This document shows, piece by piece, positions 8,738 through 16,373 of a stretch of DNA of 54,175 bases. The stretch comes from Sharpea porci (GTDB lineage Bacteria > Bacillota_I > Bacilli_A > Erysipelotrichales > Coprobacillaceae), in the NCBI RefSeq assembly GCF_009695655.1, contig NZ_VUNM01000015.1:1-54175 (forward strand), read 5' to 3'. The translations under genes were made by a program, and so were the position numbers. Below the pieces are notes generated by a model that saw only the letters and a program-made list of their open reading frames with translations, was not told the DNA's origin and searched no databases. Numbering within the stretch: the stretch's first letter is position 1; each line of letters starts with the position of its first letter.

Positions 8738-8764
8738 GAAAAAAAGATAGGTTTTCCTATCTTT
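8738..8764 (-). terminator. Rho-independent terminator after the zinc-ribbon gene
   Basis: Stem AAAGATAGG/CCTATCTTT with a TTTT-type loop and T run on the minus strand; the stop codon at 8757-8759 is inside the stem. Confidence 0.88.
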
Positions 8765-9545
8765 TAAGAGAGTGATCACCATTGGTTGTTATGCGCAAAG
8801 TGCTTTTATAATAGTCACCATCTTGATAGATGACCAGGGAAGCATTTTTCAGATAAGCACCAATACCATAATGACCAATCCTATCTTTCTTTTCTTCAAA
8901 GACATCTTTCTGTTTCAACATTTTTGTCACTAAGGCATCATATGTTTGAACCGGCATAAATGTGCTGATCCTTTCACGTTCATTGCCTAATGTCAATTCA
9001 TCAAAATGAGAGAGATGACTTTTTGTATAAGAAATTGTCTGTTCATCTTCTTGCTTTCGATCATAGATACGATTGATAGTAAGAAGTTCGGTATCAGATA
9101 AGTGTGCTTTTTCAACAAGATTAATGCGCACATCATAATCGGAATAAATGACAAAGCTAGCCTGGGCAGTAAACTTTGTTGCATATTGTTTATTAAGTGT
9201 TGTGGTGTAGTTGTTGATGGGTTCAAGAAAATCATCCGCATTACCGACATTCTTTTGAAAAGAGGCAATAGAATCAAAGCTATAGAGCTTCCCTCTTGTC
9301 TCATTTTCTTCAACAGGCTTAATTGTGAATGTGGCTGCATCTTGAAGGTCATCATGTAAAATATTGACTGTTGAATAAATTGATGATGCTATTGGCAATA
9401 CAACTACTAAGAAAACAATGAGTAAAAGTGGAAGGAGTGGATATTGAAACGGTGTAACCTTGGCACGATTTTTTAGATCATAGCCACAATAGGGGCAAAA
9501 ATGGTCTTCTTGACGCACGTCATGATGACAACGTGGACATTTCAT
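8757..9545 (-). CDS. Membrane protein with one N-terminal zinc ribbon
   Basis: Function unknown. The 262 residues begin with a single zinc ribbon (CPRC...CPYC within residues 3-20), then a basic linker and one strongly hydrophobic segment near 34-55 (YPLLPLLLIVFLVVVLPIASS). An extracytoplasmic domain of about 200 residues with no recognised fold follows. It starts one base after the stop of the thioredoxin-like lipoprotein upstream, so the two are almost certainly co-expressed and may both act at the outer membrane face. It shares the ribbon-then-anchor design with the protein at 2605-3840 but not its propeller repeats. Confidence 0.72.
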   Translation of the reverse strand: MKCPRCHHDVRQEDHFCPYCGYDLKNRAKVTPFQYPLLPLLLIVFLVVVLPIASSIYSTVNILHDDLQDAATFTIKPVEENETRGKLYSFDSIASFQKNVGNADDFLEPINNYTTTLNKQYATKFTAQASFVIYSDYDVRINLVEKAHLSDTELLTINRIYDRKQEDEQTISYTKSHLSHFDELTLGNERERISTFMPVQTYDALVTKMLKQKDVFEEKKDRIGHYGIGAYLKNASLVIYQDGDYYKSTLRITTNGDHSLKR

Positions 9546-9546
9546 A

Positions 9547-10059
9547 CTATCCCTCCTTGTAATAATCTTTCATAAAGTCTCTAAATTCTTGTTCAAAGGC
9601 TTTTCTCTTTTCTATTTGTTTTGCACGATCCTTGATTTCATAATAGTCTTCATTAAGATACATATACTGCTTACCAACCTTGCCATTCGTAATGACTTCT
9701 AATGTTGGTGTCCAGTTAAACTTTAGTTTCTTCTGAAGATTTTCATAAAAGGCGATATCCTTCTTTTGTGCATTTTCTGCCTTGGCCTTTGCCCGGTATG
9801 TCTTGGTGTTAATATAATAAACACCTTCATTTTTATGCTTGTTTAAGTAATCTTTGAGCAATGGTTCGAACTGCTGGCAATCACCACAGTCTGGTCGACC
9901 GATATAAAGAATAAATTGTTTATCTTCTTTCATCAAGCTCATGAGTTTATCATAATTGACTTCTTCGATTCCTTTTACTTGCACACGTGTTGTCTTTGTG
10001 TTTGACGCACAGCCTGCTAGAAGCAATGCTGATAGAATCATAAGAAAAATCTTTTTCAT
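9547..10059 (-). CDS. Thioredoxin-like lipoprotein
   Basis: A 170-residue exported protein with a lipoprotein signal peptide (LLLAGC, modified Cys17) and a thioredoxin-like domain containing the redox motif CGDC in YIGRPDCGDCQQFEP (about residues 53-67). It resembles bacteriocin-accessory/TlpA-type thioredoxin-like proteins more than cytoplasmic thioredoxin. A role as a surface disulfide reductase or oxidase is inferred. It is followed by the membrane zinc-ribbon gene one base away and has its own promoter (10084-10111). Confidence 0.82.
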   Translation of the reverse strand: MKKIFLMILSALLLAGCASNTKTTRVQVKGIEEVNYDKLMSLMKEDKQFILYIGRPDCGDCQQFEPLLKDYLNKHKNEGVYYINTKTYRAKAKAENAQKKDIAFYENLQKKLKFNWTPTLEVITNGKVGKQYMYLNEDYYEIKDRAKQIEKRKAFEQEFRDFMKDYYKEG

Positions 10060-10083
10060 ATAACCCCTCCTTTTATGCCTCCT

Positions 10084-10111
10084 ATTCTAACATATGTCTC
10101 TTGAAAGACAA
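10084..10111 (-). promoter_or_regulatory. Promoter of the thioredoxin-like lipoprotein gene
   Basis: Minus strand -35 TTGTCT, 16-bp spacer, -10 TAGAAT, about 25 bases before the start codon. The -35 directly follows the T run of the terminator of the upstream gene. Confidence 0.65.
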
Positions 10112-10139
10112 AGAAAAAAGCCTAGGTTTCCCTAAGCTA
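10111..10139 (-). terminator. Rho-independent terminator after the lipoprotein gene
   Basis: Minus strand stem AGCTTAGG, loop GAAA, CCTAGGCT then T run. The core is identical over 25 bases to the gpmI terminator at 10831-10855. The opposite strand also has a T run, so it could work both ways. Confidence 0.85.
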
Positions 10140-10147
10140 AAAAAAAA

Positions 10148-10633
10148 CTATTTTTTCCTATCCATGGACTTATTCGCATCAATAAGAGTCACATCTTTTT
10201 CCTTAAAATGAAGTACTGTTTTATATTGTTTAATATGATTTTGATCTGTCTTTTTGACTTGTAGATATGTCCCAAATACTTCTATAGCAGCCTTTTTATC
10301 GGTTGGTTGAAATTTTTGTTGATAGGTACCACTCTTAATGAGTTGATCATCATAATAGAAATCATATTTCATATTCTTTAGATCAGGTTGATTATAGATA
10401 TCGATGCCATGTTCCTTTGAAAAAGCAGGTATATTGATTCTTAGTTTGAAATACAGATAGTCTGTCACTTCTGAACGTGTGAATGTATAGAGTGTATCTT
10501 GATGAAGGTAAACTTTATTTTTATCATATGTCTCACTAAAGGTTGGTTTTGCTTTATTCTCAGCTTTCTTGTTTGACGTTGTACATCCAGTAAAGAGCAA
10601 TATCGTTAATATGCATACAAATAGTCTTTTCAT
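10148..10633 (-). CDS. Putative lipoprotein of unknown function
   Basis: A 161-residue protein with a lipoprotein signal peptide (LLFTGC, modified Cys17), a Lys/Asn-rich linker, then a mature domain of about 130 residues with alternating strands. No known family is recognised. A ribosome site (AGGAAC) precedes the ATG. A short ORF with a stronger ribosome site lies just upstream (10660-10761) and would share its transcript. A shared terminator design ties it only to neighbouring genes, not to a function. Confidence 0.7.
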   Translation of the reverse strand: MKRLFVCILTILLFTGCTTSNKKAENKAKPTFSETYDKNKVYLHQDTLYTFTRSEVTDYLYFKLRINIPAFSKEHGIDIYNQPDLKNMKYDFYYDDQLIKSGTYQQKFQPTDKKAAIEVFGTYLQVKKTDQNHIKQYKTVLHFKEKDVTLIDANKSMDRKK

Positions 10634-10659
10634 ACAATGTTCCTATCTTTCTCTATTCA

Positions 10660-10761
10660 TCAATGAGCTATGATAGCTTCATGTGATTCTTTCCATTTCT
10701 TCTTAATAATTTCATACGTTACTAAAAACATTCATGAAACTAAGTCAAGATTCCTTCCCAT
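10660..10761 (-). other. Possible small ORF interrupted by an in-frame UGA, or a 9-codon leader
   Basis: A strong ribosome site (AGAGAGGTGATTTAG) is followed by ATG at 10761, then MGRNLDLVS and an in-frame TGA at 10734-10732. Directly after it the same frame continues with ATG and 22 further codons (MFLVTYEIIKK, then a basic and hydrophilic end KWKESHEAIIAH) to a TGA at 10660. Either it is a short leader, a small protein gene with a nonsense mutation, or two tiny peptides. It lies directly upstream of the lipoprotein gene and has a plausible promoter at 10783-10810 (TTGTAA, 16 bp, TAACAT). Confidence 0.35.
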
Positions 10762-10829
10762 CTAAATCACCTCTCTATTTCAATGTTACCAAAGTCTAAT
10801 TTTTTTACAACATATTTAAAATCTTGTAC

Positions 10830-10856
10830 AAAAAAAGCCTAGGTTTCCCTAAGCTT
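10830..10856 (-). terminator. Rho-independent terminator after gpmI
   Basis: Minus strand stem AAGCTTAGG, GAAA tetraloop, CCTAGGCTT (one T-G pair), then seven T; 6 nt after the gpmI stop. Confidence 0.9.
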
Positions 10857-10862
10857 GAAATC

Positions 10863-12410
10863 TTACTGAAGACTTTCTGGATCATTTTCAATTAAGACAT
10901 TACCTGTCATTTCTTCAGGGATTGGCTGTCCTAATAATGTCAAGATTGTTGGTGCTAAGTCACCTAACTTGCCGCCTTCTTTTAATGCGATATGTGAATT
11001 TGTGACAATTAATGGAACTGGATTAGTTGTATGAGCTGTGAATGGGTTACCTTCTTCATCAAGTTCTCTTTCAGCATTACCATGGTCAGCAGTAATTAAC
11101 ATTGTACCGCCCATTTCTAATACCTTTTCATAAACTTCACCAACAACTTCATCAACAGTTTCAACAGCGCTAATAGCAGCAGGAATGATGCCTGTATGAC
11201 CAACCATGTCACAGTTAGCGAAGTTTACAACAACAACATCAAATTCACCAGAATCTAATTCTTCGATTAATTTATCTTTAACAAGATATGCAGACATTTC
11301 TGGCTGTAAGTCATATGTAGCAACCTTTGGTGAAGCGATTAAGTCACGCTTAGCTCCTTCGATTTCCTTATCAACACCACCATCGAAGAAGAATGTTACA
11401 TGGGCATATTTTTCAGTTTCTGCAATTCTTAACTGCTTTAAGCCTCTTTCTGCTAAGTAATCACCTAATGTATTGCTTAAAATCTGTGGCTTGAAGGCTA
11501 TATGACCCTTAACGCTATCAGCATATTTCATCATTGATACAAAGTATACATTAGATAGCTTTGTAGCAGGTGTATAACCCTTATCAGCATAGAATTCTGG
11601 ATTAGTAATTAATGTAGCCATCTGGATAGCTCTGTCTGGACGGAAGTTAGCGAAGATGACTGCATCATCATTAGCAATTGTTCCATCAACAGTGCTGTTA
11701 TAGCCTGGTACTACGAATTCATCAAATACATCTTCCTTGTAAGAATCTCTTACAAACTGTACTGGATCAGTGAATGATTTACCAGCATGATCAACCATTG
11801 CTGTATAAGCAAGATCAACACGATCAAATCTCTTATCACGGTCCATTGCATAATATCTACCAGAGATAGTAGCAATTGAACCTACACCAATCTTCTTGAT
11901 CTGTTCTTCTAATTCTGCAATGAAATCTTTACCTGAATCAGGAGCAACATCACGACCATCAAGGAAGGCATGTACATAAACATTTTCCACACCCTGAGCT
12001 TTAGCAAGTTTCAATAAAGCATAGATATGTTCATTTGATGAATGAACACCACCTGATGAAAGTAAGCCCAAGATATGTAATTTACTATTATGCTTCTTAG
12101 CATGGTCAATTGCAGCTAAGAATTCTTCATTCTTATTGAATTCACCATCACTTACAGCCTTATTAATTAATGTCAAAGACTGATAAACAACTCTACCAGC
12201 ACCGATATTCATATGGCCAACTTCTGAGTTACCCATCTGTCCTTCTGGTAACCCAACAGCATTACCAGATGCCTGGATTGTTGTTGTTGGATACATTGAC
12301 ATTAAGTCATCTAAATTTGGAGTGTTCGCAAGCTTTACAGCATTGCCGTCAACACGATCAGTTAATCCATAACCGTCTAAGATACATAAAACGATAGGTC
12401 TTTTTTTCAT
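10863..12410 (-). CDS. gpmI: 2,3-bisphosphoglycerate-independent phosphoglycerate mutase
   Basis: Glycolytic enzyme interconverting 3- and 2-phosphoglycerate with manganese and a phosphoserine intermediate. The 515 residues are full length. The N-terminal metal site CILDGYG is at 9-15, the phosphorylated serine is S62 in GQMGNSEVGHMNIGAGR, HAFLDGRDVAP and RYYAMDRDKR lie in the transferase domain, and ITADHGNAE is the C-terminal metal site. It has its own promoter and terminator and is a single-gene unit. Confidence 0.97.
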   Translation of the reverse strand: MKKRPIVLCILDGYGLTDRVDGNAVKLANTPNLDDLMSMYPTTTIQASGNAVGLPEGQMGNSEVGHMNIGAGRVVYQSLTLINKAVSDGEFNKNEEFLAAIDHAKKHNSKLHILGLLSSGGVHSSNEHIYALLKLAKAQGVENVYVHAFLDGRDVAPDSGKDFIAELEEQIKKIGVGSIATISGRYYAMDRDKRFDRVDLAYTAMVDHAGKSFTDPVQFVRDSYKEDVFDEFVVPGYNSTVDGTIANDDAVIFANFRPDRAIQMATLITNPEFYADKGYTPATKLSNVYFVSMMKYADSVKGHIAFKPQILSNTLGDYLAERGLKQLRIAETEKYAHVTFFFDGGVDKEIEGAKRDLIASPKVATYDLQPEMSAYLVKDKLIEELDSGEFDVVVVNFANCDMVGHTGIIPAAISAVETVDEVVGEVYEKVLEMGGTMLITADHGNAERELDEEGNPFTAHTTNPVPLIVTNSHIALKEGGKLGDLAPTILTLLGQPIPEEMTGNVLIENDPESLQ

Positions 12411-12440
12411 AGTTATTTTTCTCCCTTTCTAAACATTGAA

Positions 12441-12469
12441 ATTTTAACATTATTACCTTTTAAAAACAA
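12441..12469 (-). promoter_or_regulatory. Promoter of gpmI
   Basis: Minus strand -35 TTGTTT, 17-bp spacer, -10 TAAAAT, 30 bases before the start, which has an AAGGGAG ribosome site. Confidence 0.75.
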
Positions 12470-12499
12470 CACACACGCTAAAAAAGAAATAAACCTAAC

Positions 12500-12546
12500 A
12501 AAAAAGGTATGCCTCTAGTACATATTTTGTTACTAGAGTTCATACC
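12500..12546 (-). terminator. Strong terminator of the ftsE-ftsX-pgsA unit
   Basis: Long minus-strand hairpin: GGTATG pairs with CATACC and CTCTAGTA with TACTAGAG, separated by a small internal bulge, followed by a T run. It begins at the stop codon of the 132-aa gene. Confidence 0.9.
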
Positions 12547-12945
12547 TTAATCTTGTTGATTCATAGATTGAAGAATAGATCGTCCAAAATCCAAGAGATG
12601 ATCCAAATCCACATCTTCTCTTCCTCTTGCCGAATAAACAATAATTTCATCATCATAGTATTCAAAACGATTGGAATGAATAATCGAATTAATATCCACT
12701 CTAATCGCATCAGGATAAGTAATAAAATGATTTTCCTGCATCTTTCTAAGTAGAATACAATATGTTGATAAAGCTAATTCAAGAGAAAGAATCGTTTTAA
12801 TACGATCTTTTCTTAAAATATGCATAGCGACAACCTTATTCTCATCGGACAGTCGTTCAAGATGATTTTCAATCATCTCCACATTCGTTATCGCATCTTC
12901 AAGTGCTTCTAAATAGACATGCTCTTTGACATCACGACTCGCCAT
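12547..12945 (-). CDS. Hypothetical cytoplasmic protein
   Basis: Not recognised. The 132 residues have no signal peptide or membrane segment; residues 10-80 are predicted helical, with a tail rich in Asp and Glu (REDVDLDHLLDFGRSIL). The start overlaps the end of pgsA by 14 nt and it is last in the ftsE-ftsX-pgsA unit, so it is co-expressed with division and phospholipid genes. No catalytic motif is seen. Confidence 0.65.
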   Translation of the reverse strand: MASRDVKEHVYLEALEDAITNVEMIENHLERLSDENKVVAMHILRKDRIKTILSLELALSTYCILLRKMQENHFITYPDAIRVDINSIIHSNRFEYYDDEIIVYSARGREDVDLDHLLDFGRSILQSMNQQD

Positions 12946-13525
12946 TTCTCAGTGCCCTTCCTTCTCTATAATAATGAAAGAGTTCTAAGCTATAGCTCAT
13001 ACAAGCATAAGCCATAAGAAGTGTCATAACAGCAATCATCATCGTAGAAATAAGCGAATGGCTTAAATCAAAGGCCGCTAAGAAGATGGTGAAGACAAAG
13101 TAGACAGCACTCGCAATCTTACCTGGCATTTTAGCTTGAGGAATATGACGCTGATATCTTGCATAGACATAGTAGCCAAAAAACAAGAGCATCGCATCTT
13201 CAATAGCCATGATAGCAATCACGATTCCCATTAAAGGATAATGATACATCAGGACTGCTGCTAATGTGAATTGATAGATTTTATCCGCAATAGGATCAAG
13301 AATCTTGCCTAAATCCGTAACCATATTGAATGTACGGGCAATCTTCCCATCAAGAAAATCACTAATTGAAGCAAAGGCAAGAATACAAGTAGAAACAAGG
13401 TGGAATAATGCACTCTCAACATTGAGATAGACATGTACGAAGATTGGAATCAATGCGAGTCTAATATAGCTGAGAATATTAGGAATACTGAAGATTTCTT
13501 TTTTTGAATAACGCATCATTCTCAC
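12932..13525 (-). CDS. pgsA: CDP-alcohol phosphatidyltransferase, probably phosphatidylglycerophosphate synthase
   Basis: Membrane enzyme transferring a phosphatidyl group from CDP-diacylglycerol to an alcohol, most likely glycerol-3-phosphate. The 197 residues carry a perfect CDP-alcohol signature: D59-G60-x2-A63-R64-x8-G73-x3-D77-x3-D81. About five or six membrane segments are visible. Acceptor identity is inferred from size and from being the only such enzyme here. It follows ftsX by 6 nt. Confidence 0.82.
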   Translation of the reverse strand: MRMMRYSKKEIFSIPNILSYIRLALIPIFVHVYLNVESALFHLVSTCILAFASISDFLDGKIARTFNMVTDLGKILDPIADKIYQFTLAAVLMYHYPLMGIVIAIMAIEDAMLLFFGYYVYARYQRHIPQAKMPGKIASAVYFVFTIFLAAFDLSHSLISTMMIAVMTLLMAYACMSYSLELFHYYREGRALRNGES

Positions 13526-13531
13526 CTCTTT

Positions 13532-14440
13532 TTATAATTTTAAGAACTTTCTTACTGAGAAGAAGGCCCCAATAAGACCGACCCCAGCTCCTAGCAACAA
13601 GAGAATACCACTAAGCTTATAGACAAATGGGAATGGCGATACAAAGGCAACAAGCCCTGCCCCCATCATCTGCGTCAACTGCTCATAGGCAAATGTATAG
13701 CCATAACGTAAGGCAATAATTGGAATGATCGCCCCAAAGAGTCCAATGAAGGCCCCTTCAAGCATGAATGGAATACGGATATACCAGTTAGATGCACCAA
13801 CCATTCTCATAATGGCAATTTCTGTTGACCTTGCTGTAATTGCCATCTTGATTGTATTCGCAATCATAAAGAGTACAACAACAATCAATGCTACAACGAA
13901 GATAGCACCACCATTACGAATATTTTCAAGAATTTTAACAAGTTTATTAGTAGAAGAACCACCATATGTTACTTCATTGACATATTGAATATGTTCAATC
14001 TTCTTAGCCACTGAATCAAGATTTTTTACATTCTTGACTTCAACAGTGTAAGCATCACCTAATGGGTTATCATTACGGTAGTTTTCGAATAATTTCTTGT
14101 TGTTTTTATCCTGTGATGCAATTAATTTATTTAATTCCTGATCTTTTGAAGAGAATTTAACACTCTTAACACCCTTCAAAGCTTTAAGCTGAGGCTCAAT
14201 CGCTTTAGATTGTTCCTCGGTCGCTGCTCTGTCTACTTTGACATAGATAGTTAAGCTATTTTCAATATTCACAGTAATCTTATTGACATTTAAGGCAATT
14301 GTCATAACAACAGCAATCAATAACAACGTAATTGTTACGGCAAAGATGGATGAAAAAGACATCACACCATTACGCCATATGGAAACAAGCGCTGTTTTAC
14401 AATGTTTAGGGAAGTTTTTAATCCCACGTAATATCATCAT
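13532..14440 (-). CDS. ftsX: Cell division ABC transporter permease FtsX
   Basis: Membrane partner of FtsE; in Gram-positives the complex activates peptidoglycan hydrolases at the septum or sidewall. The 302 residues show a basic N-terminus, a first membrane helix near 28-50, an outer domain of about 120 residues and three further helices between about 175 and 300. The sequence EIAIMRMVGASNWYIRIPFMLEGAFIGLFG is the typical FtsX/MacB-like motif. It overlaps ftsE by 4 nt. Confidence 0.95.
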   Translation of the reverse strand: MMILRGIKNFPKHCKTALVSIWRNGVMSFSSIFAVTITLLLIAVVMTIALNVNKITVNIENSLTIYVKVDRAATEEQSKAIEPQLKALKGVKSVKFSSKDQELNKLIASQDKNNKKLFENYRNDNPLGDAYTVEVKNVKNLDSVAKKIEHIQYVNEVTYGGSSTNKLVKILENIRNGGAIFVVALIVVVLFMIANTIKMAITARSTEIAIMRMVGASNWYIRIPFMLEGAFIGLFGAIIPIIALRYGYTFAYEQLTQMMGAGLVAFVSPFPFVYKLSGILLLLGAGVGLIGAFFSVRKFLKL

Positions 14441-15129
14441 ATGTTATAACCTCCTAAACTTGTATCAGTTTTAATACAACCATCTTCAATTCTAATCGTA
14501 CGTTTCTTATACTTTTGAACGATATCACGGTCATGGGTTACAACAAGAACAGTTGTTTGATTAACCTCATTAATTTTTTCTAGTAATTCAATAATTTCTT
14601 TTGAAGTATCAGGATCGAGGTTACCTGTTGGTTCATCGGCAATAAGCACTTTTGGATTATTGACAATAGCTCTTGCGATCGCAACACGCTGCTGCTGCCC
14701 ACCTGACAATTCATGTGGGAAAGCATTGGCTTTGTCTTCTAGCCCAACAAGTTCCAAGACTCTTCTCACTTTCTTACGGATTTCTACCTTTGGTGTATCC
14801 GTGACTTCCAAGGCAAAGGCAATATTTTCAAATACTGTCTTTTTAGGTAATAGACGATAGTTCTGGAAAACGACACCAATCTTTCTTCTAAAATAAGGAA
14901 CTTTCCAGTTCTTTATCTTTTTCACATCCTGTCCATCTACAAAGACTTTACCACTTGTGGCAACTTCTTCACGATAAAGCAATTTAATGAAAGTGGACTT
15001 ACCAGCACCAGTAGGTCCAATGACGTAAACAAATTCTCCAGGAGCTATATCTAGGCTGACGTCATTTAATGCTCGAACGCCAGTTTTGTAAACTTTCGTT
15101 ACATTTTCAAGTTTAATCATTTCTTTCAC
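14437..15129 (-). CDS. ftsE: Cell division ATP-binding protein FtsE
   Basis: ABC ATPase that pairs with FtsX. The 230 residues have Walker A GPTGAGKS near 38-45, the signature LSGGQQQRVAIARAI, Walker B VLIADEPTGNLD and the switch histidine in VVTHD. It is first in the unit ftsE-ftsX-pgsA-132-aa gene. A GGGAG ribosome site precedes the ATG. Confidence 0.95.
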   Translation of the reverse strand: MKEMIKLENVTKVYKTGVRALNDVSLDIAPGEFVYVIGPTGAGKSTFIKLLYREEVATSGKVFVDGQDVKKIKNWKVPYFRRKIGVVFQNYRLLPKKTVFENIAFALEVTDTPKVEIRKKVRRVLELVGLEDKANAFPHELSGGQQQRVAIARAIVNNPKVLIADEPTGNLDPDTSKEIIELLEKINEVNQTTVLVVTHDRDIVQKYKKRTIRIEDGCIKTDTSLGGYNI

Positions 15130-15141
15130 ACTCCCTCAAGC

Positions 15142-15147
15142 ATTATA
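15142..15147 (-). promoter_or_regulatory. Likely -10 element of the ftsE promoter
   Basis: TATAAT on the minus strand 13-18 bases before the ftsE start. The -35 region is poor (TGATAC at the right spacing), and the leader would be very short, so support is weak. Confidence 0.35.
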
Positions 15148-15266
15148 TCACAATACAATAATATGTATCACTTTTTTTCAATTTCACATAGTTCACCAAA
15201 ATTCATATTTCAACTTCTTTCCATTTATCATTTATGTTATGATAAAAAACAAAGGAGTGTTTTACC

Positions 15267-15479
15267 ATGCGAATATGTCCAATATGTCACAAAGAAATGC
15301 ATGAAGATGCCTATCTCATCAATAAGGCTAATTTCCTTAATGATTTATATATCGTTAGACGTGATGAGAACTTTGTCAAACATGAAGCACCTGTTGAAGC
15401 TGCTGTTTGTCCTCATTGTGGGCATATTGAACTTTTCTATAATTCTATTAAATACCATTTAAATGAGACAGACAAGTAA
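15267..15479 (+). CDS. Small zinc-ribbon protein
   Basis: A 70-residue soluble protein with two Cys pairs, CPIC at 4-7 and CPHC at about 49-52, forming one zinc ribbon around a helical and basic middle part. It resembles small conserved Firmicutes proteins annotated as nucleic-acid-binding zinc proteins; the role is unknown. AAAGGAG lies 10 nt before the ATG. It is the only plus-strand gene in the first 42 kb, and its stop codon lies inside the loop of its own terminator. Confidence 0.75.
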   Translation: MRICPICHKEMHEDAYLINKANFLNDLYIVRRDENFVKHEAPVEAAVCPHCGHIELFYNSIKYHLNETDK

Positions 15480-15497
15480 GCCTGTCTCATTTTTTTA
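15462..15497 (+). terminator. Rho-independent terminator after the small zinc-ribbon gene
   Basis: Plus strand stem AATGAGACAG/CTGTCTCATT, 10-nt loop containing the stop codon, followed by eight T. It faces the convergent yitT end. Confidence 0.9.
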
Positions 15498-16373
15498 TAA
15501 ATCTATACTTGGTAATGTAAAGCCTCTTCCCTTTACAGAATGGACTTCATTCGTAATGACAAAGGCATTAGGATCAATCTGCTGGATGCGTTCTTGTAAT
15601 TTTGTCACCTGTCTTCTTGAGCAGACAACCATTACAGCTTTTGTTTCCTTTTTAAAATAGCCTGTTGTAATATTCAGATAGGTTGCCCCACGATCAATCT
15701 CTTTAAAAATCATATCAACAAGCTCTTCTGGCTTAGTAGAAATAATGGTTACCTGAATATTACTTTCACCAATCATCATAGTTTTATCTATACAGTACCC
15801 AGAAATAATCGCATTGATAATACCATATAGAATACCTTCCATATTCACAAAAGGAATTTGCGCCAACAAAATCACAATATCCACTAAATAAACAACCGTT
15901 CCGACTGGAATACTTGTAAACTTATTAATAATAAGAGGAGGTATATCCAAGCCACCTGTTGAATAACCAATACGAAAGACGATTCCAACACCGATACCCT
16001 GTAATCCTCCCGCAAATATTGCAGCCAAAAGACGATCATTGGTCAGATTGTTTAAGCCAGGTGTCTTTGCGACAAATTCCAAAAACAATGGGAAGGCAAA
16101 GGTGGACACAATCGTGCCCACAATAAAGCGTTTGCCTAGAAAAATCAAGCCAAGAACTAATGCCACAATATTAATAACCAGAACGCTGTAAGAAAGTGAT
16201 ACTGGAATAAAATGTCCGATGACAATGGACATACCTGATGCTCCACCAACAATGATCTTAGCTGGTACTGCAAAACTTTGTACACCAATCGCAAGAAGAA
16301 AATTACCAGTTAACACAATGATGGCATGCATGATTAATCGCAGTATACGATTCTGGCTGAACTGATTATACAT
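15495..16373 (-). CDS. YitT family membrane protein
   Basis: Integral membrane protein of the YitT/DUF161-DUF2179 family (292 aa). Five or six membrane segments fill residues 12-200, including the glycine-rich VGGASGMSIVIG stretch and YSTGGLDIPPLI. A soluble C-terminal DUF2179 domain of about 80 residues (VTIISTKPEELVDMIFKEIDRGATYLNITTGY) follows. Function in the cell is not established; transport or sensing of a small molecule is often proposed. Its start overlaps the end of prfB by 8 nt. Confidence 0.88.
   Translation of the reverse strand: MYNQFSQNRILRLIMHAIIVLTGNFLLAIGVQSFAVPAKIIVGGASGMSIVIGHFIPVSLSYSVLVINIVALVLGLIFLGKRFIVGTIVSTFAFPLFLEFVAKTPGLNNLTNDRLLAAIFAGGLQGIGVGIVFRIGYSTGGLDIPPLIINKFTSIPVGTVVYLVDIVILLAQIPFVNMEGILYGIINAIISGYCIDKTMMIGESNIQVTIISTKPEELVDMIFKEIDRGATYLNITTGYFKKETKAVMVVCSRRQVTKLQERIQQIDPNAFVITNEVHSVKGRGFTLPSIDL

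Noticed and set aside
10732-10734. Selenocysteine codon in the small ORF
   Set aside because: No SECIS-like hairpin directly after the UGA and no Cys-type context; a nonsense change or short leader is simpler.
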